Shown piece after piece: positions 38,386 through 46,711 of a stretch of DNA of 64,000 nt. The translations under genes were made by a program, and so were the position numbers. Each line of letters opens with the position of its first letter. The first letter of the stretch is position 1. The notes beneath the pieces were generated by a model, which was not told the DNA's origin, ran no database searches, and was given only the letters and a program-made list of their open reading frames with translations. The DNA comes from Sphingomonadales bacterium (lineage in GTDB: Bacteria; Pseudomonadota; Alphaproteobacteria; Sphingomonadales; Sphingomonadaceae): positions 58,831 through 122,830 of the forward strand of contig JAIXOE010000010.1 of NCBI GenBank assembly GCA_027486895.1, written 5' to 3'.

Positions 38386-39572
38386 TTACCCAGCCACAAA
38401 CCCCACCCAACTCTCCTCCGTGGCACACGCCTCCCATAAACGCTGCGCGTCGCGCATGTGCGCTTCGGCTTGGTCGCGGGCGCGGATTCTGGCTTGGATA
38501 TTTGGGCCGCCGCGCATGGCGTTGTCCTTGGGGCCGGCTGCGCCGTAGCTCAGTGGTGTGGGGCGGAGGAGGGGGGGGCGATGTCTTCCCTCAGTTGACC
38601 TGCGGTCGCCTGCGGCTCGACAGGCTCAGCACTAGCGGTGTTCAAACGTTCCCCGTCCATCCGCGCCGCATCGGGCAGGTCCATCGCCCAGGCGGCTTGG
38701 CGGTGGGCGGCGATGCCTTGGCTGGTTTCGGTCTCCCACGGGTGCGGGTCGCTTTGTGCTTGGTCGAAAAACTGCATAATCTCTGGCTCGGTCAGGCCGG
38801 CAAATTCCATATATAGTTCCAGATGCGTGAGCTGACGCAGCGTCAGGTCGGCGCTGACTATGTTGCCGCGCAGGCGGTATTGGCGTTCCTCGCGCACTTT
38901 GCGTTGATATATTTTAATGAGGACAATGGGGAGCAGCTCGCCGCGTTCGGCCTCCATCTGCGCGGCGTGGGCGTCTTCGCTGGCTTGGGCAATCGCGGCA
39001 TGTTCGGCGGCATATTTCTCGCGCCATTCCGCCTCCCATTTGGCCTTCAGCTTTTGCATCGCGTGGCTCATGCCGCTCATGTCCATCAGGCCCGTTGCGC
39101 TGCCATATTGTTCGGGGAAACGCTGGCTGACGATCCACATCATCGCGCGGTGGTTGAAACGGCGGCGTTCGGCAACGACTTCGCCGCCCTGAATTATCGT
39201 TTCGGGGGTGCCGTGGATGGCGTGTTCCACCAACGTGTCGAGCACGCGGCGCGCGCCGATATCGACCGCGGCCTCCCACGCGGCGGCGAAGCTTTCTGCG
39301 CCTTCGCCGCGGCGCAGGCTGTACATCGCGCTGGTGCTTGTGCCGATGGCGTTGGCCGCCATGGTCACGCTGCCGCTGTCGGCGAGCAATTGGATGAAGG
39401 TGCGCTGTTTCAGCTCGGTCAGGCCGTTCCACCTTTTCGCCCCGCGCGGGACGGGGGTGAATTCCAACCGGGCATCCAGATTGGCCTCAATCCGTGATGG
39501 CGTGACGGGCGGGGCGGGGAGCGCCGGAAGCGGGTGGGCAGGAAGGGCGGGCGGGGTGCGTTTCTTTGTCAT
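38386..39572 (-). CDS. terminase-small-subunit-like protein, apparently frameshifted at a C8 tract
   Basis: The unbroken frame runs from ATG 39572 (MTKKRTPPALPAHPL) to a stop at 38550, 340 residues. It has a Pro/Ala-rich N-terminus, a helix-turn-helix-like part (SGSVTMAANAIGTSTSAMYS, near residues 68-87) and a long charged helix (about 190-225). This resembles phage-type terminase small subunits or DNA-binding proteins seen in sphingomonads, from memory only. At 38571-38578 the coding strand has eight C. After it, the -1 frame stays open to a stop at 38386 and gives a coding-like tail (MRGGPNIQARIRARD, then RLWEACATEESWVGFVAG). The gene therefore seems to be about 395 residues with one frameshift, by mutation, slippage or assembly error. 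The alternative start at 39779 overlaps the divergent gene. Confidence 0.6.
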
Positions 39573-39579
39573 GCGCGCA

Positions 39580-39600
39580 AAATAACCAATATGGTTATTT
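39580..39600. promoter_or_regulatory. 21-bp palindromic operator candidate
   Basis: AAATAACCA and TGGTTATTT form perfect 9-base arms around a 3-base centre, located 8 bases upstream of the start at 39572 and between divergent genes. It looks like a binding site for a dimeric regulator, possibly autoregulation by the product of the minus-strand gene. Confidence 0.45.
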
Positions 39601-39636
39601 GTAGGAAAGCGGTTTTGTAAGAGTGGCGGTTGTGCA

Positions 39637-40599
39637 ATGGTTGCGGGGACGAATGAGAAGGAAATTTGGGTGCGATATGTTGGCCTTTTGCTTTTGCTGT
39701 GCGCGGCGGGATGTTCGCCGGTGGGTGATGTTGTGACTGAGACTGTCCCGCCGAAACCTATCCCGGCCAAACGCCTCATGGTGTGGGACGATTTGCTCTC
39801 GCGGCCAAAGCCTGTGGCAGACGCGACGGTGCGCTATGGCGCGGATGCCTTGCAGGTGGTCGATGTGTGGAAGCCGGCGGGGGCTGGCCCGCATCCGGCG
39901 GTGGTGATGATCCACGGCGGCTGCTGGCAGACTGAAATTGCCGAACGCGATATCATGAACTGGATTGCCGATGATTTGCGTAAAGCGGGTGTGGGCGTGT
40001 GGAACATCGAATATCGCGGCGTGGACCGCGGCGGTGGCTATCCGGGGACCTATCAGGACGTGGGCGCGGCGGCGGATATGTTTGCGGCCAAGCGCGCGGA
40101 GTTTGGATTTAAGACCGACGCGCCCGTGGTGACGATTGGCCATTCGGCGGGCGGGCATTTGTCGCTGTGGCTGGCGCGGCGGTCTGCTCTGGCCAAGGGC
40201 GATGCGTTGCGCGGGGAAAAGCCGTTGAAGGTCGATCTTGCGATATCGCAGGGTGGCTTGCCCGATTTGCGCGCGCAAATGACGTTGCCCGACCATGGTT
40301 GCGGCAATGAAGCGGCGACCAAAATGGCGGGCTTGTCCGCCGAAGCCTCGGCGAAGGCGGATGGCGCCTTTGCGCGTGTGTCTCCGCCGGAAATGCCCAA
40401 AGGCCGTGCGCGTGAGTTGCAGTTTAACAATGACCTCGACAGCATATCACCACCGTCGTTCGGCGCGGCTTATGGGGCAGAGATGGTGACAACGCCCAAC
40501 GAAGGACATGCCGAGCTGATCGCGCCAGAAACCGTGTCCTGGGGCAAGCAGCGGGCGGTGATATTGAAGGCGTTTGGCCTAAAGGAACCAAAGAAGTGA
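39637..40599 (+). CDS. alpha/beta hydrolase lipoprotein, probable kynurenine formamidase-like
   Basis: A 320-residue alpha/beta hydrolase. The lipoprotein signal is LLLLLCAAGC near residues 16-25. A GTG start at 39670 (V12), preceded by GGA, would give a tidier signal peptide than the ATG at 39637. The oxyanion motif is HGGCW near 93 and the nucleophile elbow is GHSAGGHLS near 167, with a late acidic residue and the histidine in NEGHAELI near 300. Similar HGGxW enzymes include N-formylkynurenine formamidases. The next gene, overlapping by 4 bases (GTGA), is kynureninase, which supports a role in tryptophan degradation. The substrate remains inference; a lipoprotein formamidase would be unusual. 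Confidence 0.75.
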   Translation: MVAGTNEKEIWVRYVGLLLLLCAAGCSPVGDVVTETVPPKPIPAKRLMVWDDLLSRPKPVADATVRYGADALQVVDVWKPAGAGPHPAVVMIHGGCWQTEIAERDIMNWIADDLRKAGVGVWNIEYRGVDRGGGYPGTYQDVGAAADMFAAKRAEFGFKTDAPVVTIGHSAGGHLSLWLARRSALAKGDALRGEKPLKVDLAISQGGLPDLRAQMTLPDHGCGNEAATKMAGLSAEASAKADGAFARVSPPEMPKGRARELQFNNDLDSISPPSFGAAYGAEMVTTPNEGHAELIAPETVSWGKQRAVILKAFGLKEPKK

Positions 40600-41810
40600 C
40601 ATTGGAACACGCGCAGGCACTGGATGCCGCCGACCCGCTGGCGCAATATCGCGCGCAGTTCATGTGTCCGGATAATGTGATTTATCTCGACGGCAATTCG
40701 CTTGGGCAAATGCCGCTGTCGACCGTGACGGCGGGAACTGAGCTGCTGAACCATGCATGGGGCCAGCGGCTCATCCGCAGCTGGAACGAAGGCTGGATCG
40801 ATGCACCGCAGCGCGTCGGCGCGATGATCGCGCCGCTGATTGGTGCCGAGGCCGATGAGGTAATCTCGGCGGATTCGACGTCTGTAAACCTTTACAAGCT
40901 GATCGTCGCGGCGCTCCGGCTCAATCCATCGCGCAAGGTCGTGCTGAGCGAGGCGGGGAATTTTCCGACGGACCTGCATATTGCCGAGGGTGCGGTGGCT
41001 GCGGTTGCGGGGGCAGAGCTGCGTGTGGTTGAACGCGGCGCGCTGGCCGATGCTTTGGGGGATGACACCGCGCTGTTGATGCTGACGCATGTGCATTACA
41101 AAACCGCTGAACGCTTCGATATGGCGGCGTGGACCAAGGCCGCGCATGATGCGGGCGCTTTGGTCTGCTGGGATCTAAGCCATAGCGCAGGCGCCGTCGC
41201 GGTTGAACTGAATGATGCGGGCGCGGATATGGCGGTGGGCTGCGGTTATAAATATCTCAACGGCGGCCCGGGTGCGCCTGCGTTCCTGTATCTGGCGAAA
41301 CGCTGGCAGGACAAGCTGCACAATCCGCTGTCGGGCTGGATGGGACACGCCGCGCCGTTCGAATTTGCCGATGGCTATGAAGCGGCGGCGGGCATGACGC
41401 GGTGGTTGTCTGGAACACCGGTGGTGCTTGGGTTGAACGCACTTGAAAACGGGCTGAAGCTGTGGGCGGATATTGATATAAAGCAGGTCGAGGCGAAATC
41501 CGCGGCCTTGTGGGATATCTTCCACGCCGCCGGAACTGCCGCGGGGCTGGAGTGCGTGACGCCCGTCGACCCTGCCAAACGCGGCAGCCACATTTCGTTC
41601 CTCCATCCGCATGCGTATCAAATCGTCCAGGCGCTCATCGCAAAGGGCGTCATCGGCGACTTCCGTGATCCTGATATATTGCGCTTTGGCCTGACGCCGC
41701 TGACGCTCAGCCATGCCGATATTTGGCGGGCAGGGGAGATGTTGCGCGCGATTGTCGCAAGCGAAGAATATCGTCAGCCGCAATTTGCTGTGCGGCATGC
41801 GGTGACATAG
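40596..41810 (+). CDS. kynU: kynureninase
   Basis: A PLP enzyme of 404 residues that cleaves kynurenine to anthranilate and alanine. It starts at GTG 40596, overlapping the previous gene. Family marks are YLDGNSLGQMP near residue 30, SADSTSVNLYKLI near 92, and WDLSHSAGAVAVEL near 193. The PLP lysine is in VGCGYKYLNGGPGAPAF near 219. The pair with the upstream hydrolase makes a partial kynurenine pathway; no tryptophan dioxygenase is present in this window. Confidence 0.93.
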   Translation: MTLEHAQALDAADPLAQYRAQFMCPDNVIYLDGNSLGQMPLSTVTAGTELLNHAWGQRLIRSWNEGWIDAPQRVGAMIAPLIGAEADEVISADSTSVNLYKLIVAALRLNPSRKVVLSEAGNFPTDLHIAEGAVAAVAGAELRVVERGALADALGDDTALLMLTHVHYKTAERFDMAAWTKAAHDAGALVCWDLSHSAGAVAVELNDAGADMAVGCGYKYLNGGPGAPAFLYLAKRWQDKLHNPLSGWMGHAAPFEFADGYEAAAGMTRWLSGTPVVLGLNALENGLKLWADIDIKQVEAKSAALWDIFHAAGTAAGLECVTPVDPAKRGSHISFLHPHAYQIVQALIAKGVIGDFRDPDILRFGLTPLTLSHADIWRAGEMLRAIVASEEYRQPQFAVRHAVT

Positions 41811-41891
41811 CCTCCGGCCTATGCTGGAGCGAGGTTGCGCTCGGCAAAATCTTTGACTGACAGCGCGGCGCGGCTCTGCTAGGCGGCGCGC

Positions 41892-43757
41892 ATGCTTAAC
41901 CTGAACGGTATCACCGTGCGCCTTGGCGGGCGCACCATATTGGACCGCGCCACCGCGACGCTGCCCCCTTATAGCCGTATCGGGCTTATCGGGCGCAATG
42001 GTGCTGGCAAGTCCACATTGATGAAGGTCATGATCGGTTCGCTTGAGGCGGATGATGGCAGCCTTGAAATGCCAAAGGGCACGCGCATTGGTTATATCGC
42101 GCAGGAGGCACCGGCGGGCGACTCTACGCCGTTTGAAACCGTGCTCGCCGCCGATACAGAGCGCGCGGCGTTGATGATTGAAAGCGAGCAGGAGGGGCTT
42201 GACCCCGATCGCATGGCCGAAGTGCATGAACGGCTGATCGCGATTGATGCCTATACCGCGCCGGCGCGCGCGTCGCGCATCCTAGTTGGCCTTGGCTTTG
42301 ATGAAGATATGCAGGGGCGGCCGCTGGATAGCTTCTCCGGTGGCTGGAAAATGCGCGTGGCGCTGGCATCCTTGCTGTTTTCGCAGCCAGACCTTTTGTT
42401 GCTCGATGAACCGTCGAACCACTTGGATCTCGAAGCGACATTGTGGCTGGAAAACTTCCTAAAGGGCTATCCCGCGATGATGGTGGTGATCAGCCATGAA
42501 CGCGATTTGCTTAACAATGTCGTCGACCATATCCTGCATCTCGATAATGGTCAGGTGACGCTCTATTCCGGCGGCTATGACTCGTTCGAGCGCCAGCGTG
42601 CCGAGCGTGCAGCGCAACTCGCGGCGGCCAAGGCCAGCCAGGACGCGCAACGCGCCAAGTTGCAGGAATATGTCGCGCGCAACTCCGCGCGTGCGTCGAC
42701 CGCCAAGCAGGCGCAGTCGCGGGCCAAGGCGCTGGCGCGGATGCAGCCCATTGCCGCTATGGCCGAAGATCCGACGTTGAGTTTTGACTTCCCCAGCCCC
42801 GATGAGCTGAAGCCGCCATTGGTGACGCTGGATCTGGCGAGTGTTGGCTACACGGCGGGCAACCCGATATTGCAGCGGCTGAACCTGCGGATTGACCCCG
42901 ATGACCGGATCGCGCTGCTGGGGCGCAACGGTAACGGCAAGACCACGCTCGCGCGGCTGCTTGCGGCGCAATTGACGCCGATGGAAGGGCAGATGAGCGC
43001 GTCGGGCAAGATGCGTGTTGGCTATTTCACGCAATATCAGGTCGAAGAACTCGACGGCGACGATACCCCGCTTGAGCATATGACTCATCAGATGAAGGGC
43101 GCAACCCCCGGTGCGGTGCGCGCACAATTGGGACGGTTCGGCTTTTCAGGTGCAAAGGCCACAACAAAGGTCGGCAAGCTGTCGGGTGGCGAACGCGCGC
43201 GGTTGGCGCTGGCGCTGATTACGCGCGATGCGCCGCATATGCTGATCCTTGACGAGCCGACGAACCACTTGGACGTTGATGCGCGTGAGGCGTTGGTTCA
43301 GGCGCTGAACGAATATGAAGGCACTGTGGTGCTGGTCAGCCATGACCGCCATATGCTGGAACTGACGGCCGACCGGCTGGTGCTGGTCGACAATGGCACT
43401 GCGACTGAATTTTCCGGCACGATCGAGGATTATACCGACTTCATTCTGGGCAAGGGACCAGCGAAGGAAAAGCTGTCCAAGGCGGATCGCAAGGAAGACA
43501 AAAAGGCGCAAGCCGCAGCCCGTGAAGCGCAAGGCAACCTAAAGCGCGACGTCAGTGATGCCGAGGCGGACCTTGCAAAGCTTGAGGTCGTATTGAGCGC
43601 GATTGACCGCGCGATGTTTGACCCTGCGTCCGCCGCGAATGAATATAAGAACCTGACGATGGGCGAATTGTCGCAACGACGCGGCAAGATCATCGCCGCG
43701 CAAGAGGCTGCGGAGGCGCGCTGGGTGGCGGCAAGCGAAGCTTTGGAAAAGGCTTAG
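41892..43757 (+). CDS. ABC-F family ATPase
   Basis: A soluble 621-residue protein with two ABC ATPase domains and no membrane segments, as in Uup/YheS/EttA translation factors that act at the ribosome. First domain: GRNGAGKST near residue 35, FSGGWKMRVALASLL near 146 and LLLLDEPSNHLDLEATL near 170. Second domain: GRNGNGKTT near 346, LSGGERARLALALI near 430 and LDEPTNHLDVD near 454. A Lys/Glu/Ala-rich coiled-coil tail (about 520-620) follows. The target is not predictable. It is a stand-alone gene, 82 bases after kynU. Confidence 0.92.
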   Translation: MLNLNGITVRLGGRTILDRATATLPPYSRIGLIGRNGAGKSTLMKVMIGSLEADDGSLEMPKGTRIGYIAQEAPAGDSTPFETVLAADTERAALMIESEQEGLDPDRMAEVHERLIAIDAYTAPARASRILVGLGFDEDMQGRPLDSFSGGWKMRVALASLLFSQPDLLLLDEPSNHLDLEATLWLENFLKGYPAMMVVISHERDLLNNVVDHILHLDNGQVTLYSGGYDSFERQRAERAAQLAAAKASQDAQRAKLQEYVARNSARASTAKQAQSRAKALARMQPIAAMAEDPTLSFDFPSPDELKPPLVTLDLASVGYTAGNPILQRLNLRIDPDDRIALLGRNGNGKTTLARLLAAQLTPMEGQMSASGKMRVGYFTQYQVEELDGDDTPLEHMTHQMKGATPGAVRAQLGRFGFSGAKATTKVGKLSGGERARLALALITRDAPHMLILDEPTNHLDVDAREALVQALNEYEGTVVLVSHDRHMLELTADRLVLVDNGTATEFSGTIEDYTDFILGKGPAKEKLSKADRKEDKKAQAAAREAQGNLKRDVSDAEADLAKLEVVLSAIDRAMFDPASAANEYKNLTMGELSQRRGKIIAAQEAAEARWVAASEALEKA

Positions 43758-43786
43758 GCTAGCTGCTGCGCTGGCTTATAAAACTG

Positions 43787-43897
43787 TGTCATTCCCGCGC
43801 AGGCGGGAATCCATGGTCTGAGGTATCGTTTTCTAATCGCGCGCAGATTCCGACCCTATAGGTCGGGCCATGGATTCCCGCCTGCGCGGGAATGACA
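43787..43897. repeat. 111-bp inverted-repeat element with 30-bp perfect arms
   Basis: The 30-base arm 43787-43816 begins TGTCATTCCCGCGC and ends GGAATCCATGG. It is repeated in reverse complement at 43868-43897, ending GCGGGAATGACA. The 51-base middle contains its own stem, CCGACC/GGTCGG at 43850-43866. It sits between two convergent genes, the ABC-F gene and the nadR-like gene. This is a REP/MITE-like palindromic element of a kind widespread in proteobacterial intergenic DNA; it may also act as a transcription stop. Confidence 0.85.
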
Positions 43898-43920
43898 AAA
43901 TATAGCTATGACAAAATGCC

Positions 43921-44430
43921 TTAAATCGGAGGCAACACGGCAGCCAAAGCCGCGGTGAAACGCTTCTCGCCTTCGCCCTGAATGAGCGTGTAGCGCACGC
44001 CGCGTTTATCAAGTTCCGCGCGGCATAAGTCGAAAAAGCGTTGGCGTTCAGGTGATTGCGCATAGACGCGCAGGCCATCGTCAACAAAGGGCAGGTCAAT
44101 ATCCAGCAACAGATATTGATCGGCAAAGCCGTCAAAAGTGTCGAAATAGACATCCCGCGCGCCAAACATCATCTGCGCCCACACTGCAGTAATCAGCGGG
44201 TCAGTGTCGAACAGGACGATTTCGCCATCACGCGCAGCAGCAGCGCGGTTCATGGCGTCTTGCGTTTGCGCGATGTGGACAAGCTCAGCCATGCCGATGT
44301 CGGTTCCGTTCGCTTCACAATAGGCACGGCCATATTCGGGCACGACTTCGCATCCCAAATGCGCGGCAAGCCGCGTGCCGAGCGTTGACTTGCCCGTGCT
44401 TTCGGGGCCGTGGAGGCAAATGCGCCTCAT
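43921..44430 (-). CDS. NadR-like nucleotide kinase (AAA family ATPase)
   Basis: A 169-residue P-loop kinase: Walker A GPESTGKST at residues 8-16, PEYGRAY near 30, and LFDTDPLITAVWAQ near 73. This matches the ribosylnicotinamide kinase part of NadR, which phosphorylates nicotinamide riboside to NMN for NAD salvage. The adenylyltransferase domain of full NadR is absent. The start at 44430 (MRRICLHG) overlaps the stop of pnuC by 4 bases, which fits transport followed by phosphorylation. Confidence 0.85.
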   Translation of the reverse strand: MRRICLHGPESTGKSTLGTRLAAHLGCEVVPEYGRAYCEANGTDIGMAELVHIAQTQDAMNRAAAARDGEIVLFDTDPLITAVWAQMMFGARDVYFDTFDGFADQYLLLDIDLPFVDDGLRVYAQSPERQRFFDLCRAELDKRGVRYTLIQGEGEKRFTAALAAVLPPI

Positions 44431-44984
44431 GCGCGCTCCGCCTTGCGCCACTCAACGAGGCCAGCCACCGCCAGCACCAGAAACAGGCCATAAAGGCCGG
44501 CGGTTAGATATAGTTCCTTATTGAGATATAAGGGCACCGAAATCAGGTTCACCACGATCCAGAAATGCCAGTTTTCGATGAAGCGCCGCGTCATCAAAAC
44601 CTGTCCGGCGACCGACAGCATCGCGACGCTTGCGTCCCAATAGGGGTAACTGGCGTCGGTCTCGGCGTGCATCACCGCGCCCCAGCCCCAAATGGCAAGA
44701 ATTGCGCCGATGATCCAAGCTGGATAGGCGAAGCGAGGCAGCCGGCGCACGATTATATCGCCAGTGTCGGCCTTGTTGCGCCACCAGCTCCAGAAACCAT
44801 AGGCGTTCACCACGGCAAAGAATATCTGCAAGCCAGCGTCGCTATACAGTTTGGCGTCACGGAAGATGACAAAATAGAGGCCGACCATCACAATCGCGAC
44901 CGGAAAATTCCACACCGAACGGCGGATAATCAACAATATGTTGATGATGCCGAGCAAAACGGCGGCGATTTCAAGTGCGCTCAT
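44427..44984 (-). CDS. pnuC: nicotinamide riboside transporter
   Basis: A 185-residue inner-membrane transporter of the PnuC family with about seven hydrophobic helices. Signatures are AVVNAYGFWSWWRNK near residue 55 and ENWHFWIVVNLISVPLYLNKELY near 130-150 (core ENWHFWIVVNLIS). The start at 44984 (MSALEIAAVLLG) is preferred over 45020, because the upstream extension is not membrane-like. It forms an operon with the nadR-like kinase; the EAL gene ends 44 bases upstream on the same strand, so the transcript may be longer. Confidence 0.9.
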   Translation of the reverse strand: MSALEIAAVLLGIINILLIIRRSVWNFPVAIVMVGLYFVIFRDAKLYSDAGLQIFFAVVNAYGFWSWWRNKADTGDIIVRRLPRFAYPAWIIGAILAIWGWGAVMHAETDASYPYWDASVAMLSVAGQVLMTRRFIENWHFWIVVNLISVPLYLNKELYLTAGLYGLFLVLAVAGLVEWRKAERA

Positions 44985-45028
44985 GCCCGGGTGATGTAGC
45001 GGCGTCGCCAAGGGACGCAAGTGCTACC

Positions 45029-45730
45029 TTAACGCGGGTTGGTAAGGTGGAATTCACCGAAAACCGCACCCTGGCCGTGCGTTGCGCCAGCCTGCTGAAA
45101 CAATTCGGCGTCATCGATGGATTGGCATCCGTCGATGATGATGCGCGGAATGCCCATGGCGGCGACCAGATTGACCAGTTTTTGCGCAGGCTGCGGCGCA
45201 ATGACATTGGCCTTCAGCATGCCGACGAGCCGTGGATCGATGCGCACGACGTCAACATGATACACCAATGGCCACAATGCAGGGACGGCTGCATAGCCAA
45301 AGCCGTCAATGCCAACGCTACAACCGACGCGCCGCCAATTCTGCATGGCATTGCCGATGCTCGAGTTCGCAGCATCGTCCTTCATCGCCGATAGCAACAC
45401 TGTCACGCGCGTGCCTTGGGATAGCAATGACCGCAGGGTCCGCGCCAGCGCATGTGACAGGTCAATTTCGACAAACAATTCTACCGGAACCGACAGCATG
45501 ATTTCGGGCAGCGCGACCGACTGCACCGCGTCCAGAATTTTGGCCATGTCGAACGACGACAACTGCATGTTGCTGTGCGCAAAACCATAATGGTCACACG
45601 ACATATATTCAAACGCCGTGATCTGATGATTGCCAAGATCAACGACGGGACGAGAGGCCACGACCGACGCGACGCGCGAAGCCTCTTCGTCCTCGCCGAG
45701 CAAGGACAGTTGTTCCGACTGAGCGGACAT
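45029..45730 (-). CDS. degenerate EAL-domain protein
   Basis: A 233-residue protein with an EAL-like fold but lost catalytic residues. The first motif reads ITAFEYM where active enzymes have EAL, the loop DGFGYAAVP replaces the catalytic DDFGTGYSS, and IIIDGCQSIDD replaces the AEGVET segment. The frame GQGAVFGEF near the C-terminus still resembles the GQGYLF motif. It is therefore likely an inactive c-di-GMP-binding or protein-interaction module rather than a phosphodiesterase. It lies 24 bases after the response regulator gene, probably in the same operon. Confidence 0.75.
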   Translation of the reverse strand: MSAQSEQLSLLGEDEEASRVASVVASRPVVDLGNHQITAFEYMSCDHYGFAHSNMQLSSFDMAKILDAVQSVALPEIMLSVPVELFVEIDLSHALARTLRSLLSQGTRVTVLLSAMKDDAANSSIGNAMQNWRRVGCSVGIDGFGYAAVPALWPLVYHVDVVRIDPRLVGMLKANVIAPQPAQKLVNLVAAMGIPRIIIDGCQSIDDAELFQQAGATHGQGAVFGEFHLTNPR

Positions 45731-45754
45731 TTCTAAACCCGGACCCTCGTTCGG

Positions 45755-46492
45755 TTACGCGGACAGCGCGACGGGGTCGTGCACCGCGTTCATGGCGCGC
45801 ACATCGGCCTGCAACGTATAGCCAAAGCCGTACAATGCATTCAGGCTGATGCCACATGCTGGGTCAAGCTTCAGGTTTTTGCGTAACCGGGCCACATGCG
45901 TGTCAATCGTCCGCGATTGGTAATCGACCACTTTTCCCCATAAGGTTGCGGCCAAATATTGACGCGAAAGAAGTCGGTTCGGGTTGGTGAAGAACAGCAT
46001 TGCCATGTCAAATTCACGCTTAGGCAGAATGATGGCTTCTTCACCCAGATACACTGTGGAGTTTGAGGGACGCAGCAAATAGGGGCCGAGTACGACGCTA
46101 TCCGAAGTGCTTTTGAATTCGCCTTTGCAGCGGCGCAAAAGCGATTTGATCCGCAGTCCGAGGATATCGGCATCTACCGGTTTCGCGACATAATCGTCTG
46201 CGCCTGCTTCTAATCCACGAACGACGTCGGTGTTGTCTGAACGGGCGGTAAGCATGATGGCTGGCATATCCGGATGAAATTTCCGGACATATTCGAGCAC
46301 TTCTATGCCCGACAAATCGGGGATGGACCAATCGACGAGCAACAGGTCACATTCCTTTTGACGCAACGACGCCAAAAACTTTTGCGATGAGTCATAGCTG
46401 GAAACGGTATAGCCGGACGCATCCAGAAATTCTTCCAGTTCAGCCGCAAAGGCTCTGTCGTCTTCGACGACAGCTATATGAAATTTCTTCAC
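45755..46492 (-). CDS. OmpR-family response regulator
   Basis: A 245-residue DNA-binding response regulator. I choose the GTG at 46492 because GAGGGA lies 8 bases ahead. The receiver domain has DDRAF near residue 11, phospho-acceptor Asp54 in LLLVDWSIPD and Lys in YVAKPV near 104. The winged-helix domain contains LPKREFDMAMLFFTN near 157 and SRTIDTHVARLRKNL near 194. No histidine kinase gene is adjacent; the downstream EAL-like gene may be its partner. The A+T-rich 46493-46711 region upstream holds its promoter. Confidence 0.88.
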   Translation of the reverse strand: MKKFHIAVVEDDRAFAAELEEFLDASGYTVSSYDSSQKFLASLRQKECDLLLVDWSIPDLSGIEVLEYVRKFHPDMPAIMLTARSDNTDVVRGLEAGADDYVAKPVDADILGLRIKSLLRRCKGEFKSTSDSVVLGPYLLRPSNSTVYLGEEAIILPKREFDMAMLFFTNPNRLLSRQYLAATLWGKVVDYQSRTIDTHVARLRKNLKLDPACGISLNALYGFGYTLQADVRAMNAVHDPVALSA

Positions 46493-46711
46493 TGCGATGT
46501 CCCTCTTATTGGGCCGGTCCACACGCCGTTTTTATACAATAATGTTTCATTTGTAACATTTAAATTGTAAACTAATGTGAACTTCTGTTTTCATTGGAAC
46601 TTTTAGGGCATTCCAACGTTTTCAGCGACTAAAATCGCAGGAATATTAAAGCAGTTATTTGGTTAACAGCGCTTACATTGTGATTTCACGAAAAATTGGA
46701 ATCGCTTTATT

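Noticed and set aside
38541..38560. tRNA-like string GCCGTAGCTCAGTGGTGTGG, resembling a tRNA 5' end and D-arm
   Set aside because: No anticodon arm or T-arm (GGTTCGA-type) follows, and the stretch is inside the coding-like tail of the frameshifted gene.
38337..38816. 159-codon plus-strand frame after the TIR cluster
   Set aside because: Pro/Arg/Gly-rich translation, antisense to the terminase-like gene and its tail.
41175..42227. 350-codon frame opposite kynU and the ABC-F gene start
   Set aside because: It spans two real genes on the other strand and has no domain; it reads as Arg/His-rich shadow sequence.
43921..44984. pnuC and the nadR-like kinase as members of the TIR system, because TIR enzymes consume NAD+
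   Set aside because: They lie 6 kb away, on the other strand, among housekeeping genes, and form a normal salvage pair; closeness is likely chance.
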